Source: an uncultured Microbacterium sp. (GTDB taxonomy: Bacteria > Actinomycetota > Actinomycetes > Actinomycetales > Microbacteriaceae). From it: 64,000 bases of DNA. Below the pieces are notes generated by a model. It made no database searches. It saw nothing but the letters and a program-made list of their open reading frames with translations, and was not told the origin of the DNA. Shown piece by piece: positions 24,593 through 33,089 of the stretch; positions within the stretch are counted from its first letter, which is position 1; each line of letters starts with the position of its first letter. A program made the translations under genes and the position numbers. The DNA lies in the NCBI RefSeq assembly GCF_947489255.1, contig NZ_CANLCY010000002.1, forward strand, positions 620,001-684,000. Direction: 5' to 3'.

Positions 24593-26791
24593 ATGACCCG
24601 CCGTCCCCGTTCCGCCACCCGGCCCGCGCCGGTGTTCCGCGCGAGCGACGGTGCCCCGTGGCCCACCGACGACGAACTCGATCTGGATGCCGAGTGGGCG
24701 GCGCTGCGCGAGAGTGCCGACATCGACTGGTGGGTCGACGACGAGGGTTCGCAGACGCGGGACTCCCCCGACCATCGGCGAGGTGGACCGCGCGATCTCA
24801 TCGCGCCGGCATCCGTCCTCGACGACGCCGACGGGCTCTCGGACGGCCGGCCGGATGTGCGGGCGGATGGACGCTGGGATGGATGGCCGGGCCCTCGGCC
24901 CGACGGCTGGACGGGCAGCGAGTCGGTCGACTGGCGCGACGGCGGGTCCGGCGCCCCGGGCACCGAGGCGGCGGCTTCCGATCTCGACGCGAGGCTCGGC
25001 CACCTCGAGCTCGTCGTGGCCGAGCGGCATCGCGCGACCGCCGAGGAATACCGGCTGATCGCCGAGATCCTCGCCGACGCGATCGCCGACCCCACGCCCT
25101 GGGTCGGTCCCGATCCCACGCTGGACCGCGCCTGGCACGACCGGCGCGGCCGCACGGCAGCGGCCGTGCGGCGCGACCGCCTCGACATGGCTCAGCGGGC
25201 CGCCGTCGCCGAGATCGCCCTGCGCCTGCGCGTATCGGAGCAGACCGTCCGAGCCCGTGCGACTCGTGCCCAGACCCTGAAGGAGCGATGCCCCCGCCTG
25301 TGGCGGACGTTCACCGACGGCCGCACCTCGGAGCGCCACGCGATCGAGACCGCCCGGCTCGCCGACTCGCTCCCCGCTGCCCCGTTCGTGACGGCATCCC
25401 CGGCTGGCGGCGACGGCCCGGAGAACGGTGTCGACGCGACCCCTGCTTCCGAAGACCCGAGTGCTCTCGACCCGAGCGCCGAGGGCGACGCGGCCGCCGC
25501 TTCCGCCGACGCGAGCCCTGTCGACGCGGGCGCTTCCGACGCACGCTCGGATGCTGCGGCGACCGCCCCTTCCGCCGACGAGAGCGCCGCCGTCTGGCAC
25601 GCGTTCGACACCGCCGTCACGGACCGCGCGGTCCGTCTCGTCCCCGCCAAGTTCGCCGTCGCCGCCCGGGCGATCCGCGAGAAGGTGCACGCCGAATCCG
25701 TCGACGAGCGACACCGTCGGGCGGCGGTCGATCGCGGGGTCTGGATGACGCCGGAACTCGACGGAATGGCTTCGCTGAGCGCCCTGCCCCCGGCGGCCGA
25801 CGCGCGCGGGGTGATGGCGCAACTCGATCGGGCCGCCCGTCACCTCCGGGCCGCGGCGGACGAGGAACGCACGCTCGCACAGTTGCGTGCCGACGTCCTC
25901 GCCGATCTCGTCGTGCGGCCCGCCGGTGCCGCCGCCCCTCCTCCCTCCGACGACGGGCCCACCGATGCTCGACGGGTGTGGACGACGCGGCACGAGCACT
26001 ACCCCACCCCGCGACACGCACGACGGGGAAAACCTTCTCCCGTGGGCGACTCCCGCGGCACGCGACCGGCGGCCCCACCACTCGATGCCAATTCCTCCGA
26101 CCGCCGACACGGACGACCGGAATGCCCCTCTCTCGAGGGATACTCCCCCGGTACTCCACCGGCGTCCCGGCCACCCGATGGGAGCTCTCCCGTTCTCGGC
26201 ACCACCCCGTCATTGCCGCGGCCCGACGACGCATCCGCCACCGGCACGGAAGGATCAGCCGGAGAGTCGCCGCGACCCCACGAGAACGCCCTCGCAGCTC
26301 GGCATCCGGCACCCTCACCCGTGCAGGCCACCGTCATCCTGACGGTGCCCGCGCTCACCCTGCTCGGCGCGGGCCGAGAGCCGGCCACGCTGGAGGGATA
26401 CGGTCCTATCGACCTCGACACCGCACGTCGTCTGGCCGGCGGAGCGACATCGTGGGTCCGTCTGCTCACCGACCCGGTCACCGCGGTGCCGCTCGCGCTC
26501 GATCGGAAGACCTATCGCGTTCCGGTCGCGCTCCGACGGTGGCTCGGTATCACCTCACCCACGTGCGCCTTTCCCGGGTGCGCCCGCTCCGCGACCGACT
26601 GCGACATCGACCACCGTCGGGCATGGGTCGACGGCGGCACGACCGACGCCGACAACCTCGACCCCGATTGCCGTCACCATCACCGGATCCGCCACGACAC
26701 GCGGTGGTCACCGTCGGCGACGGCGTCGGGCGACACGTCGTGGACCTCACCCCTCGGGGCGAGGTACGACGCCGACCCGCCCCCGTTCTGA
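24593..26791 (+). CDS. DUF222 (13E12-type) protein with C-terminal HNH endonuclease domain
   Basis: A 732-residue protein. An acidic, variable N-terminus precedes the DUF222 helical region (about residues 120-250, then 330-450), interrupted by an Ala/Ser/Asp-rich insert (SADASPVDAGAS-like). A proline-rich linker (about residues 455-570) contains a diverged 31-codon duplication. The HNH domain follows: Cys-x4-Cys-like CAFPGC, DIDH (671-674), and CRHHHRIRH, i.e. the His-Asn-His metal site. Members occur in many copies in actinobacteria; the function is unclear but they probably cut DNA. Length is above average because of the inserts. Leaderless start 6 nt after the -10 box. Confidence 0.88.
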   Translation: MTRRPRSATRPAPVFRASDGAPWPTDDELDLDAEWAALRESADIDWWVDDEGSQTRDSPDHRRGGPRDLIAPASVLDDADGLSDGRPDVRADGRWDGWPGPRPDGWTGSESVDWRDGGSGAPGTEAAASDLDARLGHLELVVAERHRATAEEYRLIAEILADAIADPTPWVGPDPTLDRAWHDRRGRTAAAVRRDRLDMAQRAAVAEIALRLRVSEQTVRARATRAQTLKERCPRLWRTFTDGRTSERHAIETARLADSLPAAPFVTASPAGGDGPENGVDATPASEDPSALDPSAEGDAAAASADASPVDAGASDARSDAAATAPSADESAAVWHAFDTAVTDRAVRLVPAKFAVAARAIREKVHAESVDERHRRAAVDRGVWMTPELDGMASLSALPPAADARGVMAQLDRAARHLRAAADEERTLAQLRADVLADLVVRPAGAAAPPPSDDGPTDARRVWTTRHEHYPTPRHARRGKPSPVGDSRGTRPAAPPLDANSSDRRHGRPECPSLEGYSPGTPPASRPPDGSSPVLGTTPSLPRPDDASATGTEGSAGESPRPHENALAARHPAPSPVQATVILTVPALTLLGAGREPATLEGYGPIDLDTARRLAGGATSWVRLLTDPVTAVPLALDRKTYRVPVALRRWLGITSPTCAFPGCARSATDCDIDHRRAWVDGGTTDADNLDPDCRHHHRIRHDTRWSPSATASGDTSWTSPLGARYDADPPPF

Positions 26792-26954
26792 CACCCGCTC
26801 GCGCCACCCCCGCGCGGCGCCACCCCACGCGACGCCACCCCGCCCGCCCCACCACGCCCGCGCCACCACGCGCGACACCACCCCGCGCGGACTCATCCGT
26901 CACCCGCCCCGCGCAAAATCACCCACCGCTCGCATCGCGGCCCCGACAGCGCCC
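26792..26954. repeat. Low-complexity CGCCACCCC-rich spacer
   Basis: Degenerate short repeats of CGCCACCCC/CGCGCG type fill the gap between the HNH stop and the convergent GNAT stop. Almost no G-C skew breaks are visible. No gene or hairpin is supported. Confidence 0.7.
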
Positions 26955-27416
26955 TCACTCCGCCCGCAGCACCCGCACCCACGCGACCTCGTCCTGCAAC
27001 CGGCCCGTGCGCCGGAACATCCGCACCTGATGCGTCTCGGCGAGCACCCCGGCCAGCTGCTCACGGTCGGCCGGGCTGAAACCGAGACCCTGCCAGAACC
27101 CGCCCGAGCGTCGGCTGAAGAGCCACGCCGTGCGCGCGCCGGCCTCGGCCGCGCGGTTCAGGGCGAACTCGGCCAGCGCACTCCCTCGTCCGCCCTGTCG
27201 TCGCTGAGGTGAGACGGCGACACTGCGGATCAACGCGTGACAGCCGTCGCCGCTCACTTCCCACCCGGTACTGCCCACGATGACTCCATCGGCATCCCGC
27301 TCCACCCACACGTGCACCGACGCGTCGCTCAACCCGGTCACCGTCAGGTCGACCGAACGGAGGAACTCCTCGAGGTCCGCGAGCTCATCGGGCGTTCGAC
27401 ATCGCTGCAACTCCAC
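26955..27416 (-). CDS. GNAT-family N-acetyltransferase
   Basis: A 153-residue acetyltransferase. The central strand IRSVAVSPQRRQGGRGSAL contains the acetyl-CoA-binding loop (RRQGGRGSA, about residues 71-80), followed by the NRAAEAGARTAWLFS helix-strand and the GFWQGLGFSPADR beta bulge. The acceptor is unknown. The GTG at 27416 is the only good start; just a weak GAGC precedes it. Divergent from the nitrilase gene with only 63 bp between starts, so the promoters overlap. Confidence 0.88.
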   Translation of the reverse strand: MELQRCRTPDELADLEEFLRSVDLTVTGLSDASVHVWVERDADGVIVGSTGWEVSGDGCHALIRSVAVSPQRRQGGRGSALAEFALNRAAEAGARTAWLFSRRSGGFWQGLGFSPADREQLAGVLAETHQVRMFRRTGRLQDEVAWVRVLRAE

Positions 27417-27479
27417 GTGCTCGAGCTAACCAGCCCTCGCTCGCGAACGCGCGCGCCCGACGGCTGACAGGATGATCCG

Positions 27480-28287
27480 GTGACCTCCCGCATCGCCACC
27501 GTCCAGGCCGAGGCGCGCCCCGGCGACGTCGCGCACAACGTGCACCGCGCGGCACAGCTGACCGCGCAGGCGGCCGCTGCACGAGCGTCGGTGGTGGTGT
27601 TCCCCGAGGCGTTCCCCACCGGGTATGACACCGCGGTCTTCGCGCGCCCACTGCCCGACCTCGACGACACCGCCTGGCTCGCACCGATCCAGCACGTCGT
27701 GGATGACACGGGCATCATCGCGATCGTCAACACCGCCCTCGATCGCGGCGACCGCCGCACCCTGACCGACGTCGTCCTCGCGCCGCGCCGCGCGCCGTTG
27801 GCCGCCTACGACAAGCAACACCTCCACGCCCCGGAGCGGGAGACGTTCACGGCCGGTGGAGGCGGGTTCTCGTTCGAGGTCGACGGCACGTGTGTCGCCC
27901 TCTCGGTCTGCTACGACGCCAACTTCCCCGAGCACGCGGCCGCAGCCGCGGCATCCGGTGCCACCGTGTACGTCAACAGCGGAGCCTACTTCCCGGGGGG
28001 GCGAACGGCGCCGCGACCTGCACTACGCCTCCCGAGCGCTCGACAACGGCATGTACGTCGTCTTCAGCGGTCTCGTCGGCGCCCCGTACGACTTCATCGG
28101 GGGCTCGGCGGTCTTCGATCCCCTCGGACGCCGTGTCGCGAGCGTCGAACACCGCGAGGGCATCGCCGTGGTCGACATCGACCCGGAGCTCATCGCCACG
28201 GTGCGCGACGACCAACGGATGTGGCGAGACCGCCGACCCGACCTCGGCCCGCACCGCCACCTCGACGACCTCGCGCTCGATCGCTGA
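27480..28287 (+). pseudogene. Carbon-nitrogen hydrolase (nitrilase superfamily), frameshifted at a poly-G tract
   Basis: The nitrilase catalytic triad is complete in the first part: Glu43 (VFPEAFPTGYD), Lys112 (YDKQHLH) and Cys144 (SVCYDANFPE). At 27995-28001 a run of seven G shifts the frame just after YFPGG; the remainder (RRRDLHYASRALDNGMYVVF to the stop at 28287) continues in another frame. Removing one G restores a normal protein of about 268 residues. It may be a real inactivating mutation, a slipping phase-variable tract, or a sequencing error. Outside this site the gene shows no decay. Members hydrolyse amides such as N-carbamoyl or deaminated glutathione compounds. Confidence 0.85.
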
Positions 28288-28333
28288 CGCGGAGCCGAGC
28301 GGCGTCCGCACCGGCAGTGGCCCGCTCCGACAA

Positions 28334-28373
28334 GACGGAAGCCCCCCGTCCCGAAGGACGAGGGGCTTCCGTC
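28334..28373. terminator. Bidirectional hairpin terminator between nitrilase and rpmE2
   Basis: GACGGAAGCCCC (28334-28345) pairs perfectly with GGGGCTTCCGTC (28362-28373), with a nested CGTCC/GGACG in the loop. It lies between convergent genes. Confidence 0.8.
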
Positions 28374-28390
28374 GCGAAAGTCGCTGCGGA

Positions 28391-28642
28391 TCAACGACCG
28401 CCGAAGTTCTTGAAGCGCTGGTTAAACTTCTCGACGCGGCCGGCCGAGTCCATGATGCGCTGCTTGCCCGTGTAGAACGGGTGCGAGGCCGACGAGATCT
28501 CCACGTCGATGACGGGGTACTCCACACCGTCGAGCTCGATCGTCTTGTCGCTCGAGACGGTCGAACGGGTGAGGAAGGTGTCGCCCGAACCGAGGTCGCG
28601 GAACACGACGGCCTTGTACGTGGGGTGGATGTCAGTCTGCAT
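28391..28642 (-). CDS. rpmE2: 50S ribosomal protein L31 type B
   Basis: An 83-residue ribosomal protein starting [20 protein letters not shown] with [12 protein letters not shown] and [11 protein letters not shown] at the end. It lacks the CxxC zinc ligands, marking the zinc-independent type B paralogue that substitutes L31 under zinc limitation in many bacteria, often under Zur control; I see no clear Zur box. AGGACC about 6 nt upstream of the ATG at 28642 is the likely ribosome binding site. The frame stays open upstream through repeat DNA, which I do not treat as coding. Confidence 0.95.
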   Translation of the reverse strand: MQTDIHPTYKAVVFRDLGSGDTFLTRSTVSSDKTIELDGVEYPVIDVEISSASHPFYTGKQRIMDSAGRVEKFNQRFKNFGGR

Positions 28643-28739
28643 GGGAGGTCCTTTGAGAAGTGGTGCCCTGGATTCTGCCAGGACGTCAAAGTCTGCGGCG
28701 CCGGAGGCACCAACGGAAGAGTCTACCAGGCTCGCGCCC

Positions 28740-28846
28740 GAGCCGATGCCGAAGCCCAAGCTCGAGCCGAGGCCGAGGCCGAAGCCCAAGCTCGAGCCGA
28801 GGCCGAGGCCGAGGCCGAAGCCGAAGCCCAAGCCCAAGCCCAAGGG
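28740..28846. repeat. Hexanucleotide repeat tract upstream of rpmE2
   Basis: A purine/C-rich microsatellite of units GAGGCC, GAAGCC, AAGCCC and CTCGAGCC fills 28740-28846; a 30-bp higher-order unit beginning GAAGCCCAAGCTCGAGCCGA repeats at 28751 and 28781. It lies between the rpmE2 start and the ABC gene stop, in the place where the rpmE2 promoter and leader should be. Expansion or contraction could therefore alter rpmE2 expression. Confidence 0.85.
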
Positions 28847-28860
28847 CTACCCGCGTGCGG

Positions 28861-29643
28861 TCACACCGCGCGAGCCGCGTACCGCCCCGCCTCGTGCGTG
28901 AGCGTGATCTCGAGACCGAAGGTCGCCGAGAGGTTCTCGGCCGTGAGGGCCTCATCGAGGGGCCCGGATGCCACGACCTCGCCGTCGCGCAGCAGCAGAA
29001 CGTGCGTGAACCCGACGGGGATCTCCTCGACGTGGTGCGTCACCATCACCATAGCGGGCGTCGTCGGCGCCTGCGCGTACCCCGACAGCAGGGTCAGCAG
29101 CTCTTCGCGCGCCCCGAGGTCGAGGCTCGCGGTCGGCTCGTCGAGCAGCAGCAGCTCCGGGTCGGTCATGACCGCTCGCGCGATCTGAACGCGCTTCTGC
29201 TCACCATCGCTCAGCGTGCCGAAGGTGCGGTCGGCGAGGTGGTCGAGCTTCCACTCGGCGAGCACGCGCAGGGCGCGTCGTTCGTCGATGTCGTCGTAAT
29301 CCTCGCGCCAGCGACCGACGACCGAGAAGGCCGCCGTCAGCACCACGTCGAGCACGGTCTCCTCGGGCGGCACACGACGAGCCATCGCCGACGAGGCGAA
29401 ACCGATGCGCGGACGCAGCTCGAACACGTCGGTGCGCCCGAGACGCTCGCCGAGGATCGTCACCGATCCCGAGGTCGGGTGCAGGAGCGTGTCGGCGAGC
29501 TGCAGCACCGTGGTCTTGCCGGCGCCGTTCGGGCCGAGCACCACCCAGCGCTCGTCATCCGACACCGTCCAGTCGAGGTGGGACACGATGTCCCGCGCGT
29601 TCCGGCGGACGACGACGTCGGAGAACTCGAGCACCTGAGGCAT
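28861..29643 (-). CDS. Stand-alone ABC transporter ATP-binding protein (YlmA-like)
   Basis: A 260-residue single nucleotide-binding domain: Walker A GPNGAGKTT, signature TLSDGEQKRVQIARA (an SDGEQ variant of LSGGQ), Walker B LLLLDEPTASLD and H-loop VTHHVEEIP. No permease gene is adjacent, so its partner and substrate are unknown; orphan ATPases of this type are common in Gram-positive bacteria. The ATG at 29643 lies 6 nt after TAGGCT, so the mRNA is probably leaderless. The 185 bp to the glgA stop hold no recognised feature. Confidence 0.9.
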   Translation of the reverse strand: MPQVLEFSDVVVRRNARDIVSHLDWTVSDDERWVVLGPNGAGKTTVLQLADTLLHPTSGSVTILGERLGRTDVFELRPRIGFASSAMARRVPPEETVLDVVLTAAFSVVGRWREDYDDIDERRALRVLAEWKLDHLADRTFGTLSDGEQKRVQIARAVMTDPELLLLDEPTASLDLGAREELLTLLSGYAQAPTTPAMVMVTHHVEEIPVGFTHVLLLRDGEVVASGPLDEALTAENLSATFGLEITLTHEAGRYAARAV

Positions 29644-29828
29644 GAACCCAGCCTACTGTCCGAGTCAGCGGGTCCCGGATGCCACGCGGCCCTGTGGAGC
29701 GGGAGCTTCTCCCTGCCGCTCCCCGGCGACTTCGGCGTGCCCCAGGTCCCCGTGAAGGAGCCCGCGCCCGTGCGCCGCGACCCGGCGTAGGACATCGGAA
29801 CGGGCCCGGAGCGAAAACGACCGGAGCC

Positions 29829-31019
29829 TTACTTCCCCGCGACCTCCGCGTACAGCGCCGCCGTCTCCTGCGCGATCGCTCCCCAGCTGAAGGCGTCGAC
29901 GGCACGCTGACGCCCCGCCTCGCCGTAGGCGCGGGCGGTCTCGGCATCCGTCACGACCTCCGTCAGCACCCGGGCGAGGTCGTCGACGAAACGCTCGGGG
30001 TCGACGGGGGTCCCCGTGCCGTCCTGCACCTGCTCGATCGGCACGAGTCGACCGGTCACCCCGTCGACGACGACCTCGGGGATCCCCCCGGTCGCGGTGC
30101 CGACCACGGCCGCACCGCACGCCATCGCCTCGAGGTTCACGATGCCGAGGGGTTCGTACACCGAGGGGCACACGAACGTCGTCGCCGACGTGAGGATCGC
30201 GCACAGCTGATCGCGCGGGAGCAGACGTTCGATCCACACCACGCCGTCGCGGGTCGCCTGGAGCCCGCGCACGAGCTCCTGCACCTCGGCCATGATCTGC
30301 GGGGTGTCGGGAGCCCCCGCGCACAGCACGAGCTGGACCTCGGGCGGCAGCTGCTCCGCCGCGCGCAGAAGATACGGCAGGCCCTTCTGCCGGGTGATGC
30401 GCCCGACGAACACGACCGAGGGGCGCGACGGGTCGATCCCGACCGACGCGAGGAAGTCGTCATCGGCCACCGGATGCCACGCCTCGGTGTCGATGCCGTT
30501 GTAGATGACGCGCACCTTGGCGGGGTCCAGCGACGGGTAGCTGCGCAGGATGTCGTCGCGCATCCCCGAACTCACCGCGACGACGGCCGCAGCGCCCTCG
30601 TAGGCGGTCTTCTCGATGTAGCTCGACACGGCGTAGCCGCCGCCGAGCTGTTCGGCCTTCCAGGGCCGCAACGGCTCGAGGCTGTGCGCGGTCACGACGT
30701 GCGGGATGCCGTGGAGAAGGGATGCCAGGTGCCCCGCGAAGTTCGCGTACCAGGTGTGCGAGTGCACCACGTCGGCGCCGGCGACGTCGCTCACGATCGC
30801 GAGGTCGGTGCCGAGGGTCTGGATCGCGCCGTTGGCGGACGCGAGTTCGGCCGGCACCTCGTACGACGTCGTGTCGGCGTCGTCGCGTGCCGCGCCGAAC
30901 GCGCGCACCTGTACTTCGGTGCCCTCGGCGCGCAGCGCCTTGACGAGTTCGGTGGCGTGGACTCCGGCTCCCCCGTAGATCTCCGGCGGATACTCCTTGG
31001 TCACGATGTCGACGCGCAT
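29829..31019 (-). CDS. glgA: Glycogen synthase / alpha-maltose-1-phosphate synthase (GT4, GlgA/GlgM type)
   Basis: A 396-residue GT4-family glycosyltransferase: KEYPPEIYGGAGVH at the N-terminus, HSHTWYANFAG, and the C-terminal donor-binding segment FVCPSVYEPLGIVNLEAMACG with the E-x7-E motif. Actinobacterial proteins of this family (Rv1212c, GlgM) use ADP-glucose to make maltose-1-phosphate or extend glucan. Divergent arrangement with glgC is the same as in M. tuberculosis. The ATG at 31019 is 7 nt after TACGGT on its strand (leaderless). Intergenic space to glgC is only 76 bp. Confidence 0.93.
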   Translation of the reverse strand: MRVDIVTKEYPPEIYGGAGVHATELVKALRAEGTEVQVRAFGAARDDADTTSYEVPAELASANGAIQTLGTDLAIVSDVAGADVVHSHTWYANFAGHLASLLHGIPHVVTAHSLEPLRPWKAEQLGGGYAVSSYIEKTAYEGAAAVVAVSSGMRDDILRSYPSLDPAKVRVIYNGIDTEAWHPVADDDFLASVGIDPSRPSVVFVGRITRQKGLPYLLRAAEQLPPEVQLVLCAGAPDTPQIMAEVQELVRGLQATRDGVVWIERLLPRDQLCAILTSATTFVCPSVYEPLGIVNLEAMACGAAVVGTATGGIPEVVVDGVTGRLVPIEQVQDGTGTPVDPERFVDDLARVLTEVVTDAETARAYGEAGRQRAVDAFSWGAIAQETAALYAEVAGK

Positions 31020-31095
31020 GAGACGAACCGTAGTACAGCGCGGGGCGCGCCGACGACGTGTTTCCGCATCCCCCTCCGCCCCCTAGGGTGGTGCC

Positions 31096-32340
31096 ATGCC
31101 TGCAGCGCCGAAGGTCTTCGGAATCATCCTCGCCGGCGGCGAGGGAAAGCGACTCATGCCCCTGACGGCGGACCGCGCCAAACCCGCCGTCCCCTTCGGC
31201 GGCCAGTACCGCCTGATCGACTTTGCGATCTCGAATCTCATCAATTCGGGCCTGCGTCAGCTCGTCGTGCTCACGCAGTACAAGTCGCACAGCCTCGATC
31301 GCCACATCTCGCAGACGTGGCGCATGTCGCCCATGCTCGGCGCCTACGTGGCCTCCGTGCCGGCGCAGCAGCGTCTCGGCAAGCGGTGGTTCTCGGGGTC
31401 GGCCGACGCGATCCTGCAGTCCATGAACCTCATCCGCGACGAGAAGCCCGACATCGTCGTCGTGATCGGCGCCGACCACGTGTACCGCATGGACTTCAAG
31501 CAGATGCTCGACGCCCACATCGCCTCCGACGCGCGCGCCACCGTCGCCGGCATCCGCCAGCCCATCTCGCTCGCGAACCAGTTCGGCGTCATCGACACCG
31601 ATCCCACCGACGCCACGAAGATCCGCGCCTTCCTCGAGAAGCCGCAGGACCCCACCGGTCTGGCCGATTCGCCGCACGAGGTGCTCGCCTCGATGGGCAA
31701 CTACATCTTCGACGCCGACGCGCTCGTCGAGGCGGTCACGCACGACGGAGAGCTGCCGACCTCGGCGCACGACATGGGCGGCGACATCGTGCCGTACTTC
31801 GTCAACCGCGGCGAGGCGGCCGTCTACGACTTCCAGCGCAACGACGTGCCCGGCTCCACTCCGCGCGACCAGTCCTACTGGCGCGACGTGGGCACGATCG
31901 AGTCGTTCTACGACGCGCACATGGACCTGATCTCGACCCTGCCCATCTTCAACCTCTACAACACCGACTGGCCGATCTACTCGCAGACCTTCAATGCCCC
32001 GCCGGCGAAGTTCGTGCGCGACTCGGTGGGCCGCATCGGCAACGCGATCGACTCGATCGTGTCGCTGGGCTCGGTGCTGTCGGGAACGCACCTCGAACGC
32101 AGCGTCGTGGGCCCGTGGGCCCTCGCGGGCGGAGGCTCCACCATCACCGACTCGGTGCTCTTCGACAGCGTGCAGGTGGGAGCGGGAGCGCGCATCCATC
32201 GCGCGATCCTCGACAAGAACGTCGTGCTCGAGCCCGGGGCCACGATCGGCGTCGACCGCGAGCGCGACCTCGCACGCGGCTTCACCGTCACCGAGACGGG
32301 CATCACGGTCGTCGGGAAAGACGTGCACGTCCACGCCTGA
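31096..32340 (+). CDS. glgC: Glucose-1-phosphate adenylyltransferase (ADP-glucose pyrophosphorylase)
   Basis: A 414-residue nucleotidyltransferase with the [23 protein letters not shown] signature (split: [11 protein letters not shown] then [10 protein letters not shown]), [13 protein letters not shown] and the C-terminal left-handed beta-helix. It makes ADP-glucose from glucose-1-phosphate and ATP, the donor used by GlgA/GlgM next door. The ATG at 31096 follows TAGGGT with 6 nt between, so it is probably leaderless. A very strong hairpin follows the stop. Confidence 0.96.
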   Translation: MPAAPKVFGIILAGGEGKRLMPLTADRAKPAVPFGGQYRLIDFAISNLINSGLRQLVVLTQYKSHSLDRHISQTWRMSPMLGAYVASVPAQQRLGKRWFSGSADAILQSMNLIRDEKPDIVVVIGADHVYRMDFKQMLDAHIASDARATVAGIRQPISLANQFGVIDTDPTDATKIRAFLEKPQDPTGLADSPHEVLASMGNYIFDADALVEAVTHDGELPTSAHDMGGDIVPYFVNRGEAAVYDFQRNDVPGSTPRDQSYWRDVGTIESFYDAHMDLISTLPIFNLYNTDWPIYSQTFNAPPAKFVRDSVGRIGNAIDSIVSLGSVLSGTHLERSVVGPWALAGGGSTITDSVLFDSVQVGAGARIHRAILDKNVVLEPGATIGVDRERDLARGFTVTETGITVVGKDVHVHA

Positions 32341-32359
32341 GCGCCCAATCCGGGAATCC

Positions 32360-32410
32360 GGATGCCGGAAGGGGCGGTGACCGCGTTGGTCACCGCCCCT
32401 TCCGGCATCC
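32360..32410. terminator. Bidirectional terminator between glgC and luxS
   Basis: A 23-bp perfect stem (GGATGCCGGAAGGGGCGGTG.. at 32360-32382 with its complement at 32388-32410) closes a 5-nt loop. It is one of the strongest hairpins of the window and lies between convergent genes. Confidence 0.9.
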
Positions 32411-32465
32411 GTTCGAGATCGGATCCGCGCTCACGCGTTCGACGTGGCTCGGAGACCGACGCGGA

Positions 32466-32939
32466 TCAGACGCCGACGCGCGCGAACGCGTCGCGCGAGA
32501 TGCCCTTGTCGAGAACGGCCTTCGACCACTCGCGCGCGCTGTGCAGGCTGTGGTCGCGGTAGTTGCCGCAGCTGAACGCGTCGGTGCCGGGGACGTCCTC
32601 CCACTGCACGTCCTCCGCGATCGCGCGCAGCGAGTCGGTGATGGCGGTGACGAGGGCCTCGATGTCGGGCTCGCCCCACATGATGACGTGGAAGCCCGTG
32701 CGGCATCCGAAGGGCGAGATGTCGATGAGACCGTCGATGCGGTCGCGGACCAGGCTCGCGAGCAGGTGCTCGATGGTGTGGAGGCCCCCGGTGGGGATCT
32801 CCTGCTCGTTGGGCTGCACGAGACGCAGGTCGAAGTTGCTGATGACGTCGCCCCGGGGGCCCGACTCCGTGCCGATCAGGCGGACGTAGGGCGCCAGCAC
32901 GGCGGTGTGGTCCAGGGTGAAGCTTTCGACATCGGCCAT
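32466..32939 (-). CDS. luxS: S-ribosylhomocysteine lyase (AI-2 synthase)
   Basis: A 157-residue LuxS. Metal ligands His54, His58 ([12 protein letters not shown]) and Cys124 ([11 protein letters not shown]) are present, as is catalytic Glu57 and the Cys79 (FGCRTGFH) equivalent of the catalytic cysteine. It cleaves S-ribosylhomocysteine into homocysteine and DPD, the AI-2 precursor, in the activated methyl cycle. No mtn/pfs or methionine gene lies nearby. AGAAGGGA about 7 nt upstream of the ATG is the ribosome binding site; TAGGCT farther up is a likely -10. Confidence 0.96.
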   Translation of the reverse strand: MADVESFTLDHTAVLAPYVRLIGTESGPRGDVISNFDLRLVQPNEQEIPTGGLHTIEHLLASLVRDRIDGLIDISPFGCRTGFHVIMWGEPDIEALVTAITDSLRAIAEDVQWEDVPGTDAFSCGNYRDHSLHSAREWSKAVLDKGISRDAFARVGV

Positions 32940-33089
32940 GGAGGGTCCCTTCTCAGGAGGCGGGGGAAGGTTCCAGCCTACGGGCGCGGTCCGGGACCGG
33001 TCGCGATCGTGACGCCGTGCGACGGCGACGCGCGTGTCGGCGCCGTCCGGCGCCCGTCGGCCGGGATGCCACACGCTAGGGTCGAGCGC

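Noticed and set aside
28643..28843. In-frame N-terminal extension of rpmE2 (Gly/Leu-rich)
   Set aside because: Encoded by a microsatellite, no ribosome binding site, and L31 length is normal without it.
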